A DNA stretch of 10,811 nt. It comes from an uncultured Acholeplasmataceae bacterium. Its GTDB lineage: Bacteria > Bacillota_I > Bacilli_A > Acholeplasmatales > Acholeplasmataceae. The notes beneath the pieces were generated by a model, which was given only the letters and a program-made list of their open reading frames with translations, searched no databases and was not told the DNA's origin. The position numbers and the translations under genes are program-made. Positions 1-6,677 of the stretch are shown here, in pieces. The stretch covers positions 1 to 10,811 of the forward strand of contig CALKAH010000163.1 in NCBI GenBank assembly GCA_937983315.1. Direction: 5' to 3'. Each line of letters starts with the position of its first letter. Within the stretch, counting starts at the first letter, position 1.

Positions 1-1814
1 GGCGTTATGCTGATGTTGCAGCGGATGCTCCAATCGAAGATCGTTCAATGCTCGTGACTGGCAATCCAGACTATGTCACCATTCCAGCTGGTTGGACCGT
101 TGTTTCTTGGGGTACACTCGATAGAGGTACAGCAAACCCAGCAACAACCGCATACATTAAGTCCATGCCAACCTTAATGCTCAACACAACATTAGCACCC
201 ATGAAGACCATCTATACGACACAAAAGCCATTATTTAATAATGCGCTTGGTGCACAAGATGATGATGCAACAACTCCAGGTATTAATATCGTAGTTGACT
301 ACAATGGAACATTTGAACTTCCCACAGGTATCGAAGCAACTTATGTTGATATGTTCGATAATGATAATAAGATTATCAACGTCACACGTAAGATTAACTA
401 TCAAGTGATCATCTCTCAAGGTGAAACCGTTCTTCAAACCATCGATTATACCTATAACACAGAAACCAGTTCTTATACAGCATCTGGTGCTGCAACTGTC
501 ATCGATTCATCAGTCTTCGGTTCAGGTTATACTGCAACCTATAAGGCTGTGAACCCAGAAAACACAGCATCATTCACTGAAGTTCTTGTGGATATCGTTA
601 TTGGTGTTATGCCCCCCAAATTCATCGGTGTCGCAAATCGTTATATTGATGAAGGTACATTTATTGATTTACTTGGTACTGTAAAAGCAGATGATGGTTA
701 CGGCAATGATATTACTGACACCATCGAAATTACTGCACCAGCAGGATTCAACGTTTATTATCCAACTCCAGGCGTTTATACAATCGATCTTGAATTCTCT
801 CACCATGTACACTTTGATGGATTACAATCAACCCTCAACTTTAATGGCACCATGAAGAACTGGAATGAACAAACCGGTTTAAATAAGAGCCATGATGTTA
901 ATGGTTATGCAAACTACTCTGTATGGACAGATGTCACAAACTTTAGAACATCAACATCTGCATACGCATCCGCATTTGCAGTTATCGGTGCAGATGGTAA
1001 AGTAGATGAAGTCTATGACCGTTATGACTGGGGTTATACCTCTGCAACAGAAACTGACGTCATTAAAGATGCCGTTCATTTCGCAGCATGGCAAGCAGCA
1101 GTTGTGATTGAAGAAGGTGGATTTATCGTTGCAGCAGCTGGTTCAACATTAGCACCAGTTATTCGTAACTTAACCTACGATGCACCTGTTGCACTCGTCA
1201 TTGGTTTCCCAGAATTCAATTATGATATCGTGAAGACTGCAAGTTACACATTAACTGTTGATGATGTTACTGCCCCCATGGCACTCATCGTCAATGACAA
1301 TTATCAAATCGTTGAAGGTCAATATGCAAACGTTAACCAAGCAATTCTTGCTAACATCGTTGCATTTGATAATTTTGATGCGATTGATGATCTCGCCATT
1401 TATGTATCGAACAATGGTGGATTAAATGTTAACACTCCAGGTTCTTATGATGTTGAAGTCACCGTTGAAGACGCAGCAGGTAATGCAACTGTTGTGACCT
1501 TTGAAGTCACGGTTCTCAATGATGATAAGGCTGATGATATTGCTGATCTACTTGCACAACTCGAAGATGCAGAACAAGCATTAGCTGATCTTGAAGACCA
1601 ATTTGGTGATGATGAAGCAGCATTAGCAGCAGCAATCGCAAGAATTGCAGCTCTTGAAGCAGCTCTTGAAGCAGCTGAAGAAGCAATTGAAGCTCTCCAA
1701 GTTGTTCCAGAAACAGGTTGTGGATCTGCAATCAATGGTTCTAGCGCATTATTCATTACCTTAAGCATCTTAATGGGTGCAGCACTCATTGTCTTTCTTA
1801 AGAAAAGAAGTTAA
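1..1814 (+). CDS. Large surface protein with Ig-like modules, coiled coil and LPXTG-like C-terminal sorting signal (5' end missing)
   Basis: The frame is open to the window edge: codons read back from the ATG at 48 to base 3 without a stop, so the gene starts upstream and that ATG is internal. About 603 residues are visible (residue n begins at base 3n). A beta-rich Ig-like stretch starts near residue 204 (PPKFIGV) and resembles DUF5011-type modules. A second Ig-like domain at about 425-505 begins DVTAP and ends with GNATVVTFEVTV, typical of bacterial surface repeats. Residues 508-565 form an Ala/Glu/Leu-rich coiled coil. The C-terminus has VPETG (568-572), then Cys-Gly-Ser, a hydrophobic helix (about 582-600) and KKRS, which is the layout of a sortase or related sorting signal. 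I infer a cell-surface, possibly adhesive, protein. No catalytic motif is visible. Transcription is probably separate from the downstream operon because a hairpin follows. Confidence 0.8.
   Translation, partial: RYADVAADAPIEDRSMLVTGNPDYVTIPAGWTVVSWGTLDRGTANPATTAYIKSMPTLMLNTTLAPMKTIYTTQKPLFNNALGAQDDDATTPGINIVVDYNGTFELPTGIEATYVDMFDNDNKIINVTRKINYQVIISQGETVLQTIDYTYNTETSSYTASGAATVIDSSVFGSGYTATYKAVNPENTASFTEVLVDIVIGVMPPKFIGVANRYIDEGTFIDLLGTVKADDGYGNDITDTIEITAPAGFNVYYPTPGVYTIDLEFSHHVHFDGLQSTLNFNGTMKNWNEQTGLNKSHDVNGYANYSVWTDVTNFRTSTSAYASAFAVIGADGKVDEVYDRYDWGYTSATETDVIKDAVHFAAWQAAVVIEEGGFIVAAAGSTLAPVIRNLTYDAPVALVIGFPEFNYDIVKTASYTLTVDDVTAPMALIVNDNYQIVEGQYANVNQAILANIVAFDNFDAIDDLAIYVSNNGGLNVNTPGSYDVEVTVEDAAGNATVVTFEVTVLNDDKADDIADLLAQLEDAEQALADLEDQFGDDEAALAAAIARIAALEAALEAAEEAIEALQVVPETGCGSAINGSSALFITLSILMGAALIVFLKKRS
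1647..1682 (+). repeat. 12-bp tandem repeat within the coiled-coil coding region
   Basis: GCAGCTCTTGAA occurs at 1647-1658 and again exactly at 1659-1670, followed by a degenerate third copy starting GCAGCTGAAGAA. It encodes the AALEAALEAAEE part of the coiled coil. It is a short low-complexity repeat that could expand or contract by slippage in whole codons. Confidence 0.7.
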
Positions 1815-1839
1815 TTTTTAAACTCTAATTGAAGCTTCC

Positions 1840-1870
1840 GAAGTACCCGACACCATCGGGTACTTTGTGT
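1840..1870 (+). terminator. Probable intrinsic terminator after the surface protein gene
   Basis: A perfect 10-bp stem, AAGTACCCGA (1841-1850) and TCGGGTACTT (1856-1865), closes a five-base loop CACCA, 26 bases after the TAA stop. A G-T pair (1840/1866) can extend it. The following tract, TTTGTGTT, is U-rich but interrupted, so termination may be only moderately efficient. The gap to the next gene and a separate -10 box support a transcription unit boundary here. Confidence 0.75.
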
Positions 1871-1898
1871 TAGCAACGCGCGCGTACGTGCGAGGCTA
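1871..1898. repeat. GC-rich interrupted hairpin in the intergenic region
   Basis: Outer arms TAGC (1871-1874) and GCTA (1895-1898) enclose inner arms CGCGCG (1877-1882) and CGTGCG (1887-1892), which pair with one G-U. The loop is CGTA and a two-base internal mismatch lies on each side. The CG density is far above the surrounding AT-rich DNA. The word CAACGCGC at 1874-1881 is repeated at 1900-1907. It sits just after the terminator hairpin. Function unknown. Confidence 0.55.
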
Positions 1899-1908
1899 TC
1901 AACGCGCC

Positions 1909-1926
1909 TTGAAAATAATTTTTCAA
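1909..1926. repeat. AT-rich inverted repeat upstream of the promoter
   Basis: TTGAAAA (1909-1915) and TTTTCAA (1920-1926) form a perfect 7-bp inverted repeat around TAAT. It lies about 50 bases upstream of the -10 box. It could be a regulator site. It resembles but does not match a CcpA cre site: it lacks the central CG and the spacing is 16 rather than 14. Chance is quite possible in AT-rich DNA. Confidence 0.3.
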
Positions 1927-1949
1927 ATTCGAAAAAGAACAGGCTGCGT

Positions 1950-1978
1950 GTGCTGAATGCGTGATTATTCGTTATAAT
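1950..1978 (+). promoter_or_regulatory. Candidate sigma-A-type promoter for the transporter operon
   Basis: A perfect TATAAT -10 box lies at 1973-1978, about 70 bases upstream of the first operon start codon. No good TTGACA is found at 16-18 bases spacing; the nearest words are GTGCTG or TGCTGA around 1950-1956, so the -35 is weak or absent. The weak -35 fits an activator-dependent or otherwise regulated promoter. The word TGCGTG occurs twice, at 1945-1950 and 1958-1963, spaced 13 bases apart around the -35 position. Confidence 0.5.
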
Positions 1979-1996
1979 TGAACTAAGAATAGACGA

Positions 1997-2014
1997 TGTA
2001 GTGTATTCACTACA
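1997..2014. promoter_or_regulatory. Candidate operator (18-nt inverted repeat) in the presumed leader
   Basis: TGTAGTG (1997-2003) and CACTACA (2008-2014) are perfect inverted 7-mers around TATT. The element begins about 18 bases after the -10 box, so roughly 10 bases into the expected transcript, the classic place for a repressor operator. It could also fold as an RNA hairpin. I do not recognise the half-site as that of a specific regulator family. Confidence 0.45.
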
Positions 2015-2047
2015 ACTTCAAAAATTGAAAGAAAAGAGGTTTCATAC

Positions 2048-3685
2048 GTGAAGAAAATCTTAGGATTATTCCTGATCATGATTTTTGCTCTCACGCTTGT
2101 TGCCTGTGGTGGAGATGAAGGGGAACCGACACCAGAACCAACCCCAACAACAACTGCAACAGCAACGATCAATGGTGCAACAGCAGCGACCATTACGGTT
2201 GGTGATCCATTTAACCATTTGGAAGGCGTAACTGCAACAGATTCTGTATCAGGTGATATTTCATCTTCGATAGTTGTCGAAGGATTATCCGCTTTGAATT
2301 TAAACCAAGCTGGTAATTATACGTTGACCTATCGAGTTACAGGTAGTGATGGTATTTTGGTGACAGTCACACGTCTCATCACCGTACTCACTGCACAAGG
2401 ATGTGGTGTTCATGAAGATTTAATCAATGGACAATGTGTGAAGCGCGATCCTACTGTGATTCGTGTTATGCACGGTGCACCCTATGAAGTGGATCCATTC
2501 CATGCAAGTTACACTGGTACACAACAGCAACAAAAACAAGAACGTCAAACACAAGTTGAAGAACAATTTAACGTTGATGTTCAGTATGTACCTTATCCCT
2601 CCAATGCTCCATGGGGACCAGACCGTGTAACCGCGATTATTCAATCATCGATTTCTGGAGAACATTTAGCAGAAATCTATTGGTCAGTCTCTGACTGGAT
2701 TCAACAACTTGCTTTGGCAGAAGCGATTGTCCCAGTTGATCAATACATGACTACGATTGGTACGAATATCCGCGACAGTTATCGTGAAGTGGGTTCTTAT
2801 CGTGATCATATCTACGGATTTGAATCAGGTATCTTAACGGTATCATCAGGGCTCTATTATAATGCTGATTTAGTCGCAAGCCTTGGTGTTCAAAATCCAA
2901 CAGAAATGTTTATGGCAGATAACTGGAACTGGACAACCTTTGAAGCGTGGGCACAATCCGTGAAGACGGCACTGACTGCACTCGGTGGAAACAAGTATGC
3001 ACTTGGTGGTATGTTATCCGAATATGCAGAACACATGGTTCCGCTTAATGGTGGTTCACTCATCAATAAGGATTCTGGTCGTGTTGCATTTGCGCAAAAC
3101 CCAGCACTTGAAACATACACATACTTAAATTCGCTCTATACTAAAGGTTTATTTGAACCAACCCCACAATATGACGCAGGTTCTCCTGACTGGATGAGTG
3201 GTAATGTTGCGATGTATCCAGGTCAACTCTGGTTCGTCACAGCTGATAACCGATGGGGTCAATTACCCTTTGAATTAGGATTTGTTCCTTATCCAGTATC
3301 TCCAACCTATACCGGTGATTATGCGTCTCCTGTATCAGGTGTTGCAGTTTATCATATCGCAAGTGGTATGACACCTGAAAAAGAAGAACTCGTGTTCCGC
3401 GTATGGAATGAACTTCAAATGTGGAAGACAGATGCTGGTTATGAACTTGAATTTGAAGATACCCTCATTACCAAGTTTGATGATGAAGCTTATGTTGAAG
3501 CTTATTTAGCGATTTACGACAAGATTTATCTCGATCTGATTAACGCGTTAGGCATTAGTGCGTATAGCGAAAACGGATGGCGTCGTAACATTAATATTGC
3601 GATACGTGAAGGAACAGCGCGTACGGTTATGGATCAAATCAAACCGATCTACGAAGCTGCGCTTGAAGATTATTTAGGAAATTAA
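2048..3685 (+). CDS. Lipoprotein solute-binding protein with N-terminal Ig-like domain (carbohydrate ABC transporter, family 1 type)
   Basis: This is an extracytoplasmic sugar-binding lipoprotein of 545 residues. The GTG start has an AAAGAGGT ribosome binding site seven bases upstream. A signal peptide ends in the lipobox LVAC with the lipidated Cys at residue 20. A Pro/Thr-rich linker follows, then an Ig-like domain at about 38-113 (DUF5011-like, ending in LITV). Next comes a short two-Cys segment, GCGVHEDLINGQC (Cys119 and Cys130). The solute-binding domain starts at about residue 135 and runs to the end. Its features include VEEQFNVDVQYVPYP, NWTTFEAWAQSVK and a helical C-terminus, all typical of family 1 carbohydrate SBPs. 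At 545 residues it is longer than the usual 400-450 because of the extra N-terminal modules, which probably act as a stalk or as an added binding unit. It heads the operon. The ligand cannot be read from the sequence. Confidence 0.88.
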   Translation: MKKILGLFLIMIFALTLVACGGDEGEPTPEPTPTTTATATINGATAATITVGDPFNHLEGVTATDSVSGDISSSIVVEGLSALNLNQAGNYTLTYRVTGSDGILVTVTRLITVLTAQGCGVHEDLINGQCVKRDPTVIRVMHGAPYEVDPFHASYTGTQQQQKQERQTQVEEQFNVDVQYVPYPSNAPWGPDRVTAIIQSSISGEHLAEIYWSVSDWIQQLALAEAIVPVDQYMTTIGTNIRDSYREVGSYRDHIYGFESGILTVSSGLYYNADLVASLGVQNPTEMFMADNWNWTTFEAWAQSVKTALTALGGNKYALGGMLSEYAEHMVPLNGGSLINKDSGRVAFAQNPALETYTYLNSLYTKGLFEPTPQYDAGSPDWMSGNVAMYPGQLWFVTADNRWGQLPFELGFVPYPVSPTYTGDYASPVSGVAVYHIASGMTPEKEELVFRVWNELQMWKTDAGYELEFEDTLITKFDDEAYVEAYLAIYDKIYLDLINALGISAYSENGWRRNINIAIREGTARTVMDQIKPIYEAALEDYLGN

Positions 3686-3690
3686 CAGTG

Positions 3691-3734
3691 AAAGATTCCC
3701 CCCTTCAAGATAAATTGCAAGGGGGGAATCCTTT
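3691..3734 (+). terminator. Intercistronic C6/G6 hairpin, probable partial terminator or mRNA stabiliser
   Basis: GATTCCCCCCTT (3694-3705) pairs perfectly with AAGGGGGGAATC (3719-3730). With one bulged C (3718) the stem continues through CAA/TTG to a loop GATAAA, giving about 15 pairs. Only CTTTA follows rather than a long U tract, so full termination is unlikely. Such hairpins after the binding-protein gene in ABC operons commonly protect the upstream message and lower downstream expression, which would give more binding protein than permease. Confidence 0.65.
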
Positions 3735-3752
3735 AAAAAAGGGAGTGTTTTC

Positions 3753-6668
3753 GTGAAAAAACTGGTCATTATTTTACTGTCACTCGGTCTTTTATTGATC
3801 ACTTATCTCGTGGTCGATGTGATCGTTTCATCGGTCAATCAAGATCGTTTGAGTTTCAATAAAAACAATGCTGAAACCATCGATATATCTGATTTAGCCT
3901 ACTATGATCAGTCGGCTTATTATCAATATACCGCTTCACATGAACAGCTTTTTCCTGAGATTGAACATATCCTTTTGATGGGTCATGCATATAGCGATGC
4001 GACTGAACCCGTGGATGTCATCAATACTTATGAGGGTAAAACCAGTGTCTTATTGACCTCAGATGAAGGTTTGACGACGTGGAACGTGAACATCGATGAA
4101 GCAGGATTCTATAATTTAAAGCTCTTTTATTATCCCTATCCGGGGAAGAGTTCAGCGATTGAACGTGCACTTTATATCAATGGCGAAATTCCATTTGAAG
4201 ATGCACGGTCACTCATTTTCCCTCGGATTTGGGGCAATAAGAACGATGTGATTCAAGATATATACCAAAACGACATTCGTCCCAGTCAAGTTGAAAAACC
4301 CATGTGGACAGAAAGTTATTTTAAAGATGCTGTAGGATACATTCAAGAACCTTATGCATTCTTCCTTGAAGAGGGATTAAACACGATTGGTCTTGAAGCT
4401 ATTCGTGAACCATTAATGATTGAAGCGATTGAAATTTCATCTGTGAAAGAAAGAAAAACATACGATGAAATCAAAGCGATTTATGAAACAAACAATTATG
4501 AAAAAGCGACATCAAGTTTAACCCTTGTTGAAACAGAAGATCCATATTTTACAACCTCACCTACGCTCTATCCATTAAACGATCGTACAAGCCCACTCTC
4601 AAGTCCTACATCACCAACTAAGATTAAATTAAATACCATCGGTGGTAACAACTGGGGTGTTGCTGGTGATAAGATCGCATGGCAGTTTACGGTTGCTGAA
4701 GATGGTTTATATGAAATCAGCATGCGCGTGAAACAAAAACTCGCATCAGGAATGAATGTGGGTCGAAACATCTATATCGATGGGGAAATCCCATTTAAAG
4801 AACTTGAAAGTTATGCGTTTAAGCATGATAACAATTGGCGTTTACAAACCTTAGGAACACAAGATGAACCATTCTTGTTTTATCTTGAAGCAGGTCATAT
4901 TCATACCCTAGAGATGGAAGTCTCCCTGGGTCAATATGGTCCTCTCATTGCCCAAATTCAAAGTTCGATTGATCAACTCAATCGTCTTTATCGTGAAATC
5001 TTGGTCTACACCGGTCCAGAACCTGACCAATACCGCGACTACCAACTCACCGAACGTATTCCTCATTTGGTTGAACGTCTTCAAACAGAAAAGGATAACT
5101 TGACCGAAGTTCGTCAAGCGATCATCAAACTCTCGGGCTCAAAGAGTGAAAAAACAGGTATTCTTGATACCATTTTGATTCAGCTCGAAGACTTTATTGA
5201 GAAACCAAGAGAGATTCATAAAAATCTTTCTAATTATAACGCGAATGTCTCCTCACTGGGAACATTAGTGATCTTACTCAATGCACATCCTCTTGAAATC
5301 GATTATATGCTGGTCCATGATTCAGAAGCAGATTTGCCACGTTCACGTGCCAATGTCTTTGAAAAGTCATGGTTTAACATGCGTGCATTCTTTTCAACGT
5401 TTGTCACCGATTATTCATCGATTGGGACAACCCAACAAGTAACCGGAGATGCCGTTGAGGTATGGCTATCGATCGGTAAAGATCAAGCCAATGTACTTCG
5501 TAAGTTAATCGACGAATCATTTACACCCAACACAGGTATTCGTGTTGACTTAAAACTCGTCAATGGTGCTGTGCTACTTCCAGCGACATTATCAGGCGTT
5601 GGTCCTGATGTGGCCATGGGTCTTGGTAACAGCGTTCCTGTAAACTACGCGATGAGAAATGCATCGTATGATTTAACAAACTTTGATGATTTTGATGATA
5701 TCAGTACACGGTTTATGTCAAGTGGACTCACACCATATTCCTATGAAGGTGGTGTATATGCACTTCCAGAACAACAAATCTTCTTGATGTTATTCTACCG
5801 GACTGATATTTTCCAAGATTTAGGACTCACCGCTCCAGATACATGGGACGATGTGATTCAAATGATTCCTAATCTTCAAAAGCATAACCTAGAATTCTAC
5901 CTACCTGTTCCACAGACACAAGGAAGTGTCACTGAACTTCCACCCAACCCGATTTTCTCAACCCTCTTTTATCAACATGATGGACAGTTTTATATCAACA
6001 ATAACCGAGAAAGTGGATTTAATGAAGGTCTTGGACCCATGGTTTTTGAAATGTGGACTCAGTTTTATACCGATTATTCGTTCCCGGTTGAAGCAAATTT
6101 TGTGAACCGTTTCCGTTCAGGTCAAATGCCAGTTGGTATTACATACTATAACACGTATAACACACTTGCAGTCTTCGCACCTGAAATTCGTGGTAAATGG
6201 GATTTCATCCCAGTCCCCGGGACTGAGTATGAAGATGAACTTGGTGACACTCAAATCAGAAGAGAAACTGTATCTTCAGGAACAGGCATCATGATTCTCA
6301 ATCAATCTGATAAAAAAGATGATGCATGGGAATACTTAAAGTGGTGGACAAGTACTGAAATTCAAGTCCAATATGGTCGTGAAATGGAAGGAATCTTAGG
6401 TGCAGCAGCACGTTATCCTTCTGCCAATATTGAAGCGATGAGTCAATTGCCATGGAAAGTTTCAGAATACCAAAAGCTCTATGAACAGTGGCAATGGGTT
6501 AAGGGAATTCCAGAAGTACCAGGTGGATACATGACTGGACGTCACTTGGATAATGCGTTCCGTTTGGTTTATGAAGATTCATCCAATCCAAGAGAAACCA
6601 TTTATGATTATGTTCAAACCATCAATGCTGAAATAGAGAAGAAGCGTCGCGAGTTCGGTCTCGATTAG
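3753..6668 (+). CDS. Giant membrane-anchored solute-binding protein with duplicated beta-rich modules
   Basis: A 971-residue protein, roughly twice a normal SBP. The GTG start follows a GGGAG-type ribosome binding site. Residues 1-27 are a hydrophobic signal or anchor with no lipobox Cys, so anchoring is probably by an uncleaved helix. Two related beta-rich modules follow: YINGEIPF at 141-148 and YIDGEIPF at 341-348, exactly 200 residues apart. Each is preceded by an aromatic-rich segment (FYNLKLFYYP; LYEISMRVKQ) and followed by a 'PFxFYLEAG / AFFLEEG' motif, as in carbohydrate-binding modules. Residues about 400-560 are helical and partly coiled-coil. From about 565 (GDAVEVWLSIGKD) to the end is an SBP domain, with GPDVAMGLGNSVPVNYAM, YEGGVYALPEQQ and a TW-DDV segment. 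It lies four genes upstream of the YIP1-family gene, and its stop overlaps the next ribosome binding site. I infer glycan capture feeding the permeases; the ligand is unknown. Confidence 0.85.
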   Translation: MKKLVIILLSLGLLLITYLVVDVIVSSVNQDRLSFNKNNAETIDISDLAYYDQSAYYQYTASHEQLFPEIEHILLMGHAYSDATEPVDVINTYEGKTSVLLTSDEGLTTWNVNIDEAGFYNLKLFYYPYPGKSSAIERALYINGEIPFEDARSLIFPRIWGNKNDVIQDIYQNDIRPSQVEKPMWTESYFKDAVGYIQEPYAFFLEEGLNTIGLEAIREPLMIEAIEISSVKERKTYDEIKAIYETNNYEKATSSLTLVETEDPYFTTSPTLYPLNDRTSPLSSPTSPTKIKLNTIGGNNWGVAGDKIAWQFTVAEDGLYEISMRVKQKLASGMNVGRNIYIDGEIPFKELESYAFKHDNNWRLQTLGTQDEPFLFYLEAGHIHTLEMEVSLGQYGPLIAQIQSSIDQLNRLYREILVYTGPEPDQYRDYQLTERIPHLVERLQTEKDNLTEVRQAIIKLSGSKSEKTGILDTILIQLEDFIEKPREIHKNLSNYNANVSSLGTLVILLNAHPLEIDYMLVHDSEADLPRSRANVFEKSWFNMRAFFSTFVTDYSSIGTTQQVTGDAVEVWLSIGKDQANVLRKLIDESFTPNTGIRVDLKLVNGAVLLPATLSGVGPDVAMGLGNSVPVNYAMRNASYDLTNFDDFDDISTRFMSSGLTPYSYEGGVYALPEQQIFLMLFYRTDIFQDLGLTAPDTWDDVIQMIPNLQKHNLEFYLPVPQTQGSVTELPPNPIFSTLFYQHDGQFYINNNRESGFNEGLGPMVFEMWTQFYTDYSFPVEANFVNRFRSGQMPVGITYYNTYNTLAVFAPEIRGKWDFIPVPGTEYEDELGDTQIRRETVSSGTGIMILNQSDKKDDAWEYLKWWTSTEIQVQYGREMEGILGAAARYPSANIEAMSQLPWKVSEYQKLYEQWQWVKGIPEVPGGYMTGRHLDNAFRLVYEDSSNPRETIYDYVQTINAEIEKKRREFGLD

Positions 6669-6677
6669 GAGGGTCAC

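Noticed and set aside
1445..1789. Antisense reading frames of 71 and 114 codons opposite the coiled coil of the surface protein
   Set aside because: Both arise from the Ala/Glu-rich repeats on the coding strand; the products are Ser/Ala or Leu/Gln runs with no plausible start context.
1910..1925. Possible CcpA cre site (TGAAAATAATTTTTCA)
   Set aside because: It lacks the central CG and is two bases too long; kept only as an unassigned inverted repeat.
1972..2193. Minus-strand 73-codon frame over the operon promoter and lipoprotein start
   Set aside because: Low-complexity Val/Gly sequence mirrors the Pro/Thr linker of the real gene, and it overlaps the promoter; no ribosome binding site seen.
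6211..6225. 15-base dyad CAGTCCC-C-GGGACTG
   Set aside because: It lies within the SBP coding sequence (VPGTE), has a one-base centre that cannot form a hairpin loop, and is plausible by chance.
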